Assembly (NCBI GenBank): GCA_019418025.1
Contig: DYCR01000006.1
Span: 38,343-78,763 of the forward strand
Direction of reading: 5' to 3'
Length of the DNA stretch: 40,421 bases
Origin: Clostridiales bacterium
Lineage (GTDB): Bacteria; Bacillota; Clostridia; Oscillospirales; Oscillospiraceae
A program made the position numbers and the translations under genes. Positions 7,182 through 14,583 of this stretch are shown here, piece after piece. Below the pieces are notes generated by a model that did not search any database, had not been told where the DNA came from, and saw only the letters and a list, made by a program, of their open reading frames with translations. Positions within the stretch are counted from its first letter, which is position 1. Each line of letters starts with the position of its first letter.

Positions 7182-9380
7182 TCACGGCGTTTGGGAGGCT
7201 TCCTTCATAAGGTCAAAGGTGAGGCTCGCGTGATCCACGTTTTCGGGCATGGTGACTGCCAGACCCACCTGCATCAGGGTTTCGCCGCTTCTGCAAAGGT
7301 TCAGCTGAGGGATGCGGTAGCGGGCTTCGGGATCAAGACCCTGAAGCCGGAGATACTGGGGCTTGGGATGGGGGGCTCCGGTTTTCCACGCAAGCATCAC
7401 GTGGGAGCGATCCTGCTCGGGGGAGACCAGCTGCCATGCGCAGCAGTCTGTTTGGAAGGGGCTGCGCAGCCGGTAGAAGGTCCCTCGGTCAATCAGCTCC
7501 TCCAGACGGCGGTGGGTCTGGATCTGCTGACGGATGGCAGCCTTCTCCTCATCGGAAAGCTTCCCCACGTCAAATTCATAGCCGAAGCTGCAGCACTGGG
7601 CTACGTCGCCGCGGGTTTGGAAGGGGGTCGTTCTTCCGGTCTGATGGTTGGGACAGGCGGAAACGTGGGCCACCATGGCTGAGGGGGGATAGACATAGCT
7701 TGTGCCGTACTGGATCTTCATTCGCTCCACGGCATCGGTGTCGTCACTGGTCCAGATCTGGGGCATGTAGTAGAGCATGCCGAAGTCGAACCGACCGCCG
7801 CCGCCGGAGCAGCCCTCGAAAAATACCTTGGGGTACTTGGCCTCCAGTCGGGAGATTAGGTCATACAGGCCCAGAATGTAGCGGTGGGCCGTTTCGCCCT
7901 GCCGCTCCGGACAGAGGGCACCGGAGCCGTTGTCGGTCATGTGGCGGTTCATGTCCCACTTGATGTAGGAAATGTCATATCGATCCAGAATCTCGGACAT
8001 CTGCCGGAAGATGCAGTCCACCACCTCGGGGCGGCTCATATCCAGAATCAGCTGACTGCGGGACTCCACAGGCTCCCGGCCGGGGACATGGATGCACCAG
8101 TCCGGGTGCTGCTCAAACAGCCGGCTGTCCCGGGAGATCATCTCCGGCTCGAACCAGATGCCGAACTGCATGCCGCTGCTGTGACAGGCATCGATGATGC
8201 CCTGCAGGCCATTGGGCAGCTTCTTTTCGTGGATGAACCAGTCACCCAGAGAGCTGCGGTCGTCATCCCGATGGCCGAACCATCCGTCATCCATGACCAC
8301 AGTATCAATGCCCAGTCCTGCGCAGTCTTTGATGAATCGGATCATCTTGTCCTCGTCAAAATCGAAGTACATGGCCTCCCAGCTGTTGATCACGATGGGG
8401 TGGCGCAGGCTCGGGTCGGCGCATCGGCCCAGATGCTCCCGACAGACCCTATGGAAATTCCGGGACATGCCGTTGAGGCCTTCGCCGCTGAATGTCAGCA
8501 GCGCTTCCGGTGTCTGGAATGCCTCGCCGGGGGCAAGCTGCCAGCAGAAGGTCTCGGGATTCAGTCCGATCTGCACCCGTGTCATGTCAAAGTGATCGAC
8601 CTCCACGGAGAGCTTGAAATCTCCGCTGTAAATCAGGCTGATGCCAAAGACACGGCCGGAGTCCTCGGCGGCATTTTTTTCCGCAAGGGCGGCAAAGGGA
8701 TTGAGCTGATGACTGGATGCCCCACGACGGCTGCCGACGGCGCTGATGCCGTGGCGGAGGGGGGTGCGCTCCACGTGGCGTTCCCTTGCCCACGAGCCTT
8801 GCAGGGTGATCATGTCAAAGTCAGAGGTTTCTATGTCAAAGGATGCACTGCATGCGGAGCGGATGCGGATGGGGGCCTCGGCAATGCTGCGGATGACGGC
8901 CCGACGGGCGATCACGTCGCAGGTGTCAAAGGGGGTGTAGTAAAGGCTCACCTCGTATCCGGCCACAGGGTCACGCAGCAATAGCTCCAGTGTCTGGACC
9001 TGATCGGTGTTTACGTCCAGCTGAGGCATGCCGTCCATGGAGGGCTTGCCGGAGTGGATACGGTGGGAGACATAGCACAGCTGATTGACGTCCGTGCCGT
9101 CGGCTCCCTGCACCACCACGGCAGGCAGGCGGTAGTCGCCCTGCCCGAAGGTGGGGTATTCCATCAGCAGGCTCTCCGGGGAGATCCCGTCGGGACCCTG
9201 ACCCATGTGTGCGCTGAAATTGATGGGGCGGAACAGATTGTAATAGGACAGATCCTCTTGAGGGGTCCTTGCGCCGTAGTAGCTGTGGGCAACGGTGCCG
9301 TCCTGTAAGATCCGGATCACATAGCTGGTGCGGTGTGTTTCCAGATAAAATGTACGGGTTTCCTGCAAAAAGGTGATCAT
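7182..9380 (-). CDS. GH36 alpha-galactosidase
   Basis: This hydrolyses terminal alpha-1,6-galactosides such as melibiose and raffinose-family sugars, or galactomannan side chains. Its 732 residues match the long GH36 enzymes of Firmicutes (AgaA/RafA type). An N-terminal beta-supersandwich (about 1-310) precedes the (beta/alpha)8 barrel (about 325-660) and a C-terminal beta domain. The barrel carries MDDGWFG (363-369), the nucleophile Asp476 in KWDMNRH, the CSGGGGRFD loop (524-532) and the acid/base Asp546 in SDDTDA. No signal peptide is seen, so it acts in the cytoplasm on imported sugars. GGGAGGA lies 7 bases before the ATG. It is transcribed alone, between its own promoter (9431-9459) and terminator (7110-7140). 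The adjacent LacI and GPH genes are the likely regulator and transporter. Confidence 0.95.
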   Translation of the reverse strand: MITFLQETRTFYLETHRTSYVIRILQDGTVAHSYYGARTPQEDLSYYNLFRPINFSAHMGQGPDGISPESLLMEYPTFGQGDYRLPAVVVQGADGTDVNQLCYVSHRIHSGKPSMDGMPQLDVNTDQVQTLELLLRDPVAGYEVSLYYTPFDTCDVIARRAVIRSIAEAPIRIRSACSASFDIETSDFDMITLQGSWARERHVERTPLRHGISAVGSRRGASSHQLNPFAALAEKNAAEDSGRVFGISLIYSGDFKLSVEVDHFDMTRVQIGLNPETFCWQLAPGEAFQTPEALLTFSGEGLNGMSRNFHRVCREHLGRCADPSLRHPIVINSWEAMYFDFDEDKMIRFIKDCAGLGIDTVVMDDGWFGHRDDDRSSLGDWFIHEKKLPNGLQGIIDACHSSGMQFGIWFEPEMISRDSRLFEQHPDWCIHVPGREPVESRSQLILDMSRPEVVDCIFRQMSEILDRYDISYIKWDMNRHMTDNGSGALCPERQGETAHRYILGLYDLISRLEAKYPKVFFEGCSGGGGRFDFGMLYYMPQIWTSDDTDAVERMKIQYGTSYVYPPSAMVAHVSACPNHQTGRTTPFQTRGDVAQCCSFGYEFDVGKLSDEEKAAIRQQIQTHRRLEELIDRGTFYRLRSPFQTDCCAWQLVSPEQDRSHVMLAWKTGAPHPKPQYLRLQGLDPEARYRIPQLNLCRSGETLMQVGLAVTMPENVDHASLTFDLMKEASQTP

Positions 9381-9430
9381 AAAGTATCCTCCCTGATGGC
9401 AAAAGTTTTTGTCCGCTGAAGATCGGTGAT

Positions 9431-9459
9431 ATTATATCCTGTTTTGCCAAATTCGTAAA
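9431..9459 (-). promoter_or_regulatory. Promoter of the GH36 gene
   Basis: On the minus strand, TTTACG (9459-9454), a 17-base spacer and TATAAT (9436-9431) lie about 50 bases before the start codon. The -35 box matches the consensus at four of six positions. Confidence 0.65.
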
Positions 9460-9548
9460 TATCTTTTTTTCTCAGATTGGGCAAAAAGACCAAATGCGCT
9501 CTCTGTATGTCCCTCAAAAAAGAAATTTATAAAATTGAAATAAGATGG

Positions 9549-9577
9549 TTGCCTAAAGTCAAAAGGGGTGATATGAT
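9549..9577 (+). promoter_or_regulatory. Candidate promoter of the 2-oxoacid oxidoreductase operon
   Basis: TTGCCT (9549-9554), a 17-base spacer and TATGAT (9572-9577) are in the divergent region. The transcript would carry a leader of about 125 bases containing a GACTGCC/GGCAGTC hairpin (9641-9661) and the palindrome at 9674-9690. The region 9381-9709 holds no convincing gene otherwise. Confidence 0.45.
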
Positions 9578-9673
9578 TACAAACAACATGCCTTGTGCCG
9601 GGGCGGCATGGGCAGAATGTGTTCTTGCGGAAATCCCAATGACTGCCTGTCAGGGGCAGTCTTTGCGATATAT

Positions 9674-9690
9674 ATTCATGTATCATGAAT
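9674..9690 (+). promoter_or_regulatory. Palindrome just upstream of the oxidoreductase operon start
   Basis: ATTCATG-TAT-CATGAAT is a perfect 7-base dyad with a 3-base centre, ending 6 bases before the CAGGAGGA ribosome site at 9697-9704. It could be an operator or an RNA hairpin that tunes translation of the first subunit. Confidence 0.45.
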
Positions 9691-9709
9691 CAAATTCAGG
9701 AGGATCGAT

Positions 9710-10288
9710 ATGAAAGACATCGTAGAAATCCGGTGGCACGGCCGCGGCGGACAGGGTGCCAAGACGGCATCGCTGCTGCTGGCGGATGCGGCATTCAACA
9801 CCGGAAAGTATGTTCAGGGGTTTCCGGAATACGGCCCTGAGCGTATGGGCGCCCCCATCACCGCCTACAATCGGATCAGTACCCAGCGCTGCACCGTTCA
9901 CTCCAACATCTATTTCCCTGACTATGTGGTTGTGGTTGACGAGTCTTTGCTGAGTGCCGTGGACGTGACCGCAGGACTGAAGCCTGACGGGGCCATCGTC
10001 ATCAACTCCGGCAAGACCCCGAGCCAGATCCGGCATCTGCTCAAGGGCTACGAGGGAACGGTCTGCACCATCGATGCCGGCCGCATCAGCGAAGAGGAGC
10101 TGGGCCGGAATTTCCCCAACACCCCTATGCTGGCGGCGATCGTCAAGGTCTCCGGCGTGGTAGAGCCGGAGGCATTTGTCAAGGACATGGAGGCTTCCTT
10201 CCGGCATAAGTTTGCATCCAAGCCTCAGGTCATCGACGGCAATATGCGGGCGCTGAAGCGTTCTATGGAGGAGGTACTGGTAGGATGA
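9710..10288 (+). CDS. porC: 2-oxoacid:ferredoxin oxidoreductase, gamma subunit
   Basis: This is the gamma subunit of a four-subunit pyruvate (or 2-ketoisovalerate) ferredoxin oxidoreductase, which converts a 2-oxoacid and CoA to acyl-CoA, CO2 and reduced ferredoxin. At 192 residues the length is usual. The family signature RWHGRGGQGAKTAS (8-21) is followed by GKYVQGFPEYGPERMGAP (32-49), which contacts CoA and the other subunits. CAGGAGGA lies 5 bases before the ATG. Its stop overlaps the delta-subunit start as ATGA. The order gamma-delta-alpha-beta is that of the archaeal and Thermotoga POR clusters rather than the single-chain PFOR common in Clostridia. Sequence alone does not separate pyruvate from branched-chain 2-oxoacids as substrate, so the symbol is provisional. 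Confidence 0.9.
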   Translation: MKDIVEIRWHGRGGQGAKTASLLLADAAFNTGKYVQGFPEYGPERMGAPITAYNRISTQRCTVHSNIYFPDYVVVVDESLLSAVDVTAGLKPDGAIVINSGKTPSQIRHLLKGYEGTVCTIDAGRISEEELGRNFPNTPMLAAIVKVSGVVEPEAFVKDMEASFRHKFASKPQVIDGNMRALKRSMEEVLVG

Positions 10289-10593
10289 GCCATTTTGCAA
10301 AGGATATGACCCCTGATGTCACGTGGAAAGACATCACCCCCGGCTGCAACATTTATGAGGGTGCCACCTCTGCGACAGTCTGCACCGGCGACTGGCGCAC
10401 CATCAAGCCTGTCATCGAATGGGACAAGTGCAAGCAGTGCCTGCTGTGTGTGCCGGTATGTCCCGATATGTCCATCCCCATGACCGACGAGGGCAAACGG
10501 GGAGAATTTGATTATTTCTTCTGCAAGGGCTGCGGAGTCTGTGCCAATGTATGTCCGTTCCACGCCATCACCATGGTCAAGGACGAGAAGTAA
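10285..10593 (+). CDS. porD: 2-oxoacid:ferredoxin oxidoreductase, delta (ferredoxin-like) subunit
   Basis: This is a 102-residue 2[4Fe-4S] subunit that carries electrons from the TPP site to external ferredoxin. The two cluster motifs are CKQCLLCVPVCP (Cys49, 52, 55, 59) and CKGCGVCANVCP (Cys80, 83, 86, 90), both complete. An N-terminal extension of about 45 residues (TWKDITPGCNIYEGATSATV) is typical of the fused-type delta subunit that packs on the alpha and beta chains. It overlaps the gamma gene by four bases (ATGA), and 14 bases separate it from the alpha-subunit ATG. Confidence 0.93.
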   Translation: MSHFAKDMTPDVTWKDITPGCNIYEGATSATVCTGDWRTIKPVIEWDKCKQCLLCVPVCPDMSIPMTDEGKRGEFDYFFCKGCGVCANVCPFHAITMVKDEK

Positions 10594-10607
10594 GGAGGGG
10601 ATCGATT

Positions 10608-11786
10608 ATGGGAATCAGAGAAAGACTGTCCGGCAACGAAGCGGTTGCCTATGCAATGAAGCAGATCAATCCGGATTTTATGGGAGCCTATCCCATCACA
10701 CCCTCCACGGAGATCCCCCAGTATTTTTCCGCATACGTGGATAACGGCGAGGTGGACACCGTATTTGTCCCCGTGGAATCCGAGCATTCTGCAATGTCCA
10801 CCTGCATCGGCGCTCAGGCGGCAGGCGCCCGAGCCATCAGCGCAACATCCTCCTGCGGTTTGATCTACATGGCAGAAATGCTGTATGTGGCGGCATCTGA
10901 CCGTCTGCCCATCACGCTGGCAGTTTCCTGCCGTGCGCTGTCCGGCCCCATCAACATCAACAATGACCACTCCGATGCCATGAGCGTCCGTGACTCCGGC
11001 TGGCTGATGCTGTTTGCCGAGACCAATCAGGAGGCCTATGACAACTACTTACAGGCCATGCGGATCGGCGAGGCTGTTGGCCTGCCCATCATGATCTGTC
11101 AGGACGGCTTTATCACCTCCCATGCCATCGAGAACATCGAGCTTGTGGAAACAGAGAAGGTTAAGGCATTTGTAGGAGAATACAAGCCGGAGCATTACCT
11201 GCTGAAAAAGGACGAGCCTATGGCGGTCGGTGCCTATGCAACGGCGGCCTACTACATGGAAGCCAAGCGTCAGCAGGCACAGGCCATGATGGATGCAAAG
11301 GATGTCATCCGCAAGGTGGGGGCCGAGTTTGCAGAAATGACCGGCAGAAGCTACGATCTAATCGAGAAATACATGATGGACGATGCCGAGGAGGCCATCA
11401 TCCTCATCGGCTCCTCGGCGGGCACGGCAAAGGCGGCCATCAACGAGCTGCGTGCCGAGGGAAGAAAGGTCGGTCTGATCAAGATCCGCTCCTTCCGCCC
11501 CTTCCCGGCAGACGAGATCGCTCAGGCGCTGAAGCATGTGAAGGCCTTTGCCTCCATGGACAAATCCGACTGCTTCAGCGGTCACTGCGGCCCCATCGGC
11601 GCAGAGGTGGCGCTGGGACTGCTGAGCAACGGCGTGACCGAGCCCAAGGGCATCAACTACATCTACGGTCTGGGCGGCAGAGATGTCCGCATCGAGAGCA
11701 TCAAGCATGTCTTTGCGGAGCTGAAGAAGATTGCAGACACCGGCGAGGTTGGCGAGACTTATCGCTATCTGGAAGTCCGGGAATAA
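10608..11786 (+). CDS. porA: 2-oxoacid:ferredoxin oxidoreductase, alpha subunit
   Basis: This is the alpha subunit, with the pyrimidine-binding and transketolase-C-like domains of the enzyme. At 392 residues the length is usual. MGAYPITPSTEIPQ lies near residue 24, VESEHSAMSTCIGA near 55 carries the conserved Glu that helps activate TPP, and the C-terminal domain starts with AIILIGSSAGTAK. The start is the ATG at 10608, with TAAGGAGGGG ending 7 bases upstream. An open frame extends further upstream to a GTG inside the delta gene but has no ribosome site. It is the third gene of a compact four-gene operon. Confidence 0.93.
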   Translation: MGIRERLSGNEAVAYAMKQINPDFMGAYPITPSTEIPQYFSAYVDNGEVDTVFVPVESEHSAMSTCIGAQAAGARAISATSSCGLIYMAEMLYVAASDRLPITLAVSCRALSGPININNDHSDAMSVRDSGWLMLFAETNQEAYDNYLQAMRIGEAVGLPIMICQDGFITSHAIENIELVETEKVKAFVGEYKPEHYLLKKDEPMAVGAYATAAYYMEAKRQQAQAMMDAKDVIRKVGAEFAEMTGRSYDLIEKYMMDDAEEAIILIGSSAGTAKAAINELRAEGRKVGLIKIRSFRPFPADEIAQALKHVKAFASMDKSDCFSGHCGPIGAEVALGLLSNGVTEPKGINYIYGLGGRDVRIESIKHVFAELKKIADTGEVGETYRYLEVRE

Positions 11787-11799
11787 GGAGGGGAGCAGT

Positions 11800-12732
11800 A
11801 TGGCTTATAATCTGAAAGAGAACCTGATGAAGGAAGAGCGCCTGTCCGGCGGTCACAGAATGTGCGCAGGCTGCGGTTCCCCGGTTGCGGTGCGCACGGT
11901 GCTGCGTGCGCTGGAGCCTGAGGACAAGGCGGTGATCTGCTCGGCAACCTCCTGTCTGGAGGTCTCCACCTTTATGTACCCCTATACCTCATGGAAGGGC
12001 AGCTTTATCCACAATGCCTTTGAAAACGCAGCTGCCACCATGTCCGGCGTGGAGGGTGCATACCGCGCCATGAAAAAGGCCGGCAAGATCGACGATACCT
12101 ACAAATTCATCGCCTTCGGCGGTGACGGCGGAACCTACGATATCGGCTTTCAGTCCCTGTCCGGCGCCATGGAGCGCGGGCATGATATGGTCTATGTCTG
12201 CTATGACAACGAGGCCTACATGAACACCGGAATCCAGCGCTCCTCCTCCACGCCGCATTTTGCCGATACCACCACCACGCCCTTTGGCAGTGTGGTTCCG
12301 GGCAAGCTGCAGCAAAAGAAGAACCTGACGAAGATCATGGTGGCGCACAATGTGCCCTATGTTGCCCAGACCACCTTCACACGGGATTTCAAGGATCTGA
12401 GCGAGAAGGCGCACAAGGCGATCTATACACAGGGAGCCGCTTTCCTGAACGTGATGGCACCCTGCCCCCGAGGCTGGCGCTATCCCACTGAGAAGCTGAT
12501 GGAAATTACGAAATTGGCAGTGGATACCTGCGTATGGCCTCTTTACGAGGTGATCGAGGGAAAATATCACCTGAACTACATCCCCAAGAAAAAGCTGCCC
12601 GTTGAGGAGTATCTGAAGGTGCAGGGGCGCTTTGCCCACATGTTCAAGCCCGGCAACGAGTGGATGATCGAGCAGGTCCAGAAGGAAGTTGACCGCAACT
12701 GGGAGGAGCTGCAGAAGCTCTGCCAGCTGTAA
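11800..12732 (+). CDS. porB: 2-oxoacid:ferredoxin oxidoreductase, beta (TPP-binding) subunit
   Basis: This 310-residue subunit binds thiamine diphosphate and the proximal [4Fe-4S] cluster. The TPP fold is shown by FGGDGGTYDIG (107-116) and YDNEAYMNTGIQ (135-146). Cluster cysteines are in MCAGCG (Cys22, Cys25), ATSCLE (Cys52) and a later CPRGW, all as in POR beta chains. The start at 11800 follows AAGGAGGGG by 6 bases. Further upstream the frame is open into the alpha gene but has no ribosome site. The gene ends the operon. After the stop there is no simple terminator; instead a cluster of palindromes begins 15 bases later (12747-13014). Confidence 0.94.
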   Translation: MAYNLKENLMKEERLSGGHRMCAGCGSPVAVRTVLRALEPEDKAVICSATSCLEVSTFMYPYTSWKGSFIHNAFENAAATMSGVEGAYRAMKKAGKIDDTYKFIAFGGDGGTYDIGFQSLSGAMERGHDMVYVCYDNEAYMNTGIQRSSSTPHFADTTTTPFGSVVPGKLQQKKNLTKIMVAHNVPYVAQTTFTRDFKDLSEKAHKAIYTQGAAFLNVMAPCPRGWRYPTEKLMEITKLAVDTCVWPLYEVIEGKYHLNYIPKKKLPVEEYLKVQGRFAHMFKPGNEWMIEQVQKEVDRNWEELQKLCQL

Positions 12733-12787
12733 AGGGTATATTATGCCATATCCCCACACGTTTTTTCGGCGTGTGGGGATATGAGCT

Positions 12788-12823
12788 TGCCCAAAACCCC
12801 TTTCAGGGCTTTCGGGCATTTTT
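12788..12823 (+). terminator. Terminator-like hairpin, left end of dispersed repeat copy A
   Basis: TGCCC...GGGCA closes a stem with AAA/TTT continuing after one A-C mismatch, followed by five T. Its right arm CTTTCGGGCATTTTTGCAG is nearly identical to that of the terminator at 40134-40171. Confidence 0.6.
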
Positions 12824-12824
12824 G

Positions 12825-12884
12825 CAGCCTGACCCGCGCATAATCCGTCCGTCAGAGACGGACGGATTCCACACTCTCAGGCTG
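12825..12884. repeat. Double palindromic module inserted in repeat copy A
   Basis: Outer arms CAGCCTGA (12825-12832) and TCAGGCTG (12877-12884) enclose a perfect 12-base-pair hairpin AATCCGTCCGTC-AGA-GACGGACGGATT (12842-12868). Copy B at 40171-40180 lacks this module at the matching place (GCAGTCTGAGCAG reads straight through). It therefore looks like an insertion of a small mobile palindrome. Confidence 0.65.
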
Positions 12885-12968
12885 AGCAGTATTTTCCCCG
12901 AGGTACACGCCCCCGTGGAAAATGACTTTTACTTTATTTGCCGCTAAAGCTGTAAACTCTGGCAGACT
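12881..12968. repeat. Dispersed intergenic repeat, copy A
   Basis: About 88 bases, from GCTGAGCAGTATTTTCCCCG to AAACTCTGGCAGACT, recur at 40176-40264 with most positions identical by eye. Inside, ATTTTCCCCG pairs with CGTGGAAAAT with one mismatch (perfect in copy B). One base more in copy A shifts any reading frame between copies, so it is conserved as DNA or RNA and not as protein. Confidence 0.75.
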
Positions 12969-13028
12969 ATTTGACACGATGATATCCCCACACGTTTGCT
13001 GCGTGTGGGGATATGTTTGCGCCGTCTC

Positions 13029-13057
13029 TTGACGGACGGGGGGAAAGAAAATATAAT
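13029..13057 (+). promoter_or_regulatory. Promoter of the dipeptidase gene
   Basis: TTGACG (13029-13034), a 17-base spacer and TATAAT (13052-13057) are present. Transcription should start near 13064. This leaves only about 12 bases before the ATG at 13076 and so favours the start at 13100. Confidence 0.85.
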
Positions 13058-13099
13058 GTAGGTTAATATGACCGTATGGGCAAGGAAAGGATGAAGCGT

Positions 13100-14458
13100 A
13101 TGAAGCGCATGCAGCAAATTGAGCCGCTGACCGATGAGATGATCGCGGCACTGGCAAGATTGGTTCGGTACAACTCCGTAGAGGGAGAGGCTCAGGAGGG
13201 GATGCCCTTCGGACAGGCACCGGCAGAGTGTCTGGCAGAGGCCTTGCAGATTGCGGAGGAAATGGGGTTTTCTACCACAAACATGGACAACTACTGCGGA
13301 TATGCCGAGATGGGAGAAGGCGAGGAGCTTATCGGCCTGTGCGCCCATCTGGATATCGTGCCGGCGGGACAGGGATGGGATACCGACCCGTTTACCCTGA
13401 CCAGAAAGGCAGACCGGTTGTACGGCCGCGGTGTAAGCGACGACAAGGGGGCGGTGATCGCCTCTCTTTATGCCATGAAGCTTGTGAAGGAATCCGGCGT
13501 GGCGCTCAATAAGCGGGTCAGACTGCTGATGGGCTGCAACGAGGAGACCGGCTCCCGCTGCATGGAATACTATGCCAAGCACGGCGAGCCCATTACGGCA
13601 GGCTTCACTCCGGACGGGAATTTCCCCGGGATACACGGGGAAAAGGGCGGCTGTCATATGCTTGTCCGGAGCAAAAAGACCGGCATCCTGTCTATGAACG
13701 GCGGCTTCGTCAGCAATGCCGTGTGCAGCCAGTGCCGGACGGAGGTGCCTTCCGGCTGCGTGGAGATCGGGAAGCTCCGTGAGGCTCTGGCGCAAACGCC
13801 CCTTGCCGCTTGGGATGTGCAGGAAAATGACGGGGTGATCTCGGTGGAGGCCAAGGGTGTCTCTGCCCATGCCAGCACGCCGCTGCTGGGTGTCAACGCA
13901 GCAGGCTTTACCATGCAGGCCCTGCAAAAAGCAGGGATGCAGGACGATTTTGTGGACTTTTATATGTCGCATATCGGTGTGGACTGCGACGGTGCCGGGA
14001 TCGGCTGCAAGACGGCGGATGCTTACGGGGAGCTGACCCTCAGCAACGGCATCGTCAAGACCGAGGACGGACAGATCACCTGCACCATCGACATCCGTTA
14101 TCCCGTTACCATGACGCCGGAGCAGCTGAGGGACATGGCGCAGCCCCATCTGGAGGACGAAAAGGGCAGCATCACCATCGAGCATGTGGGAAAGCCCCTG
14201 TTCTATCCGGAGGATTCGGCTCTGGTGCAGAAGCTGCTGCGGGCCTATCAGGAGGTCACGGGGGACACGCACAGCAAGCCTCAGGTCATCGGCGGCGGCA
14301 CATATGCCAAGAGCGTCCCCGGGATCATTGCCTTTGGCTGTGAGTTCCCCGGCGATGATAACCACATCCACGATGCCAATGAGTCCCTGCCCGTCAGGGA
14401 TTTCCAGATGCAGGTGGATATCTACGTTCAGGCGATCCTGAATCTGCTGGGCAACTGA
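13100..14458 (+). CDS. pepV: PepV/Sapep-like M20 dipeptidase
   Basis: This zinc-dependent dipeptidase of family M20 cleaves dipeptides in the cytoplasm in the last step of peptide use. At 452 residues it is close to PepV (about 470). Metal and catalytic residues visible are His83 in CAHLDIVPAG (with Asp85), Asp115 in GRGVSDDKG, Glu148-Glu149 in CNEETGS, Asp172 in FTPDGNFPGIHGEKG, and the late His in DDNHIHDANE. The lid domain lies between about 185 and 380. In-frame ATGs exist at 13076, 13091, 13100 and 13109. The one at 13100 is chosen because AAGGAAAGG ends 9 bases before it and the promoter places the RNA start near 13064. It is transcribed alone, ending in tandem terminators. Confidence 0.92.
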   Translation: MKRMQQIEPLTDEMIAALARLVRYNSVEGEAQEGMPFGQAPAECLAEALQIAEEMGFSTTNMDNYCGYAEMGEGEELIGLCAHLDIVPAGQGWDTDPFTLTRKADRLYGRGVSDDKGAVIASLYAMKLVKESGVALNKRVRLLMGCNEETGSRCMEYYAKHGEPITAGFTPDGNFPGIHGEKGGCHMLVRSKKTGILSMNGGFVSNAVCSQCRTEVPSGCVEIGKLREALAQTPLAAWDVQENDGVISVEAKGVSAHASTPLLGVNAAGFTMQALQKAGMQDDFVDFYMSHIGVDCDGAGIGCKTADAYGELTLSNGIVKTEDGQITCTIDIRYPVTMTPEQLRDMAQPHLEDEKGSITIEHVGKPLFYPEDSALVQKLLRAYQEVTGDTHSKPQVIGGGTYAKSVPGIIAFGCEFPGDDNHIHDANESLPVRDFQMQVDIYVQAILNLLGN

Positions 14459-14471
14459 AGATCAAAAAATA

Positions 14472-14502
14472 CCCCGAGGCCGTGAGCGGCCTCGGGGCAT
14501 TT
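14472..14502 (+). terminator. Intrinsic terminator of the dipeptidase gene, first of two
   Basis: CCCCGAGGCCG (14472-14482) pairs perfectly with CGGCCTCGGGG (14487-14497) around a TGAG loop, followed by CATTT. Confidence 0.8.
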
Positions 14503-14505
14503 CGG

Positions 14506-14548
14506 ACTGCCCGCAGGCCCTCTTTTGTGGCTTGCGGGCAGTTTTTTT
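14506..14548 (+). terminator. Second, stronger terminator
   Basis: ACTGCCCGCA (14506-14515) pairs with TGCGGGCAGT (14533-14542), followed by seven T. The flank TTTTTTTGCAGTC resembles the flank that follows the terminators in the two dispersed repeat copies. Confidence 0.88.
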
Positions 14549-14583
14549 GCAGTCAGGAATGGGGAAAGTGCCTTTGCAGGGCT

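Larger units (their letters stand above)
12747..13014. repeat. Nest of palindromes between the oxidoreductase operon and the dipeptidase gene
   Basis: This gene-free 270-base island has two near-identical hairpins at its ends: ATATCCCCACACG / CGTGTGGGGATAT at 12748-12760/12770-12782 and again at 12982-12994/13002-13014. The loops differ (TTTTTTCGG and TTTGCTG). Because the stems are the same, the left arm of the first can also pair with the right arm of the second and close the whole island. Between them are a terminator-like hairpin (12788-12823), a double palindrome (12825-12884) and one copy of a dispersed repeat (12881-12968). The only open frame across it, on the minus strand, is not conserved in the second repeat copy. 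Confidence 0.8.

Noticed and set aside
9477..9713. 78-residue frame between the GH36 gene and the oxidoreductase operon
   Set aside because: The upstream start has no ribosome site and the frame covers promoter elements. Only the shorter part from 9573 is kept, as a weak leader-peptide idea.
12747..13014. CRISPR array
   Set aside because: The repeated units are hairpins of different context and spacing, there are only two copies of each, and no cas genes are present.
12852..13220. 122-residue minus-strand frame across the palindrome island
   Set aside because: It runs through hairpins, a promoter and the dipeptidase start, and the part shared with 40116-40304 is out of frame between the two copies.
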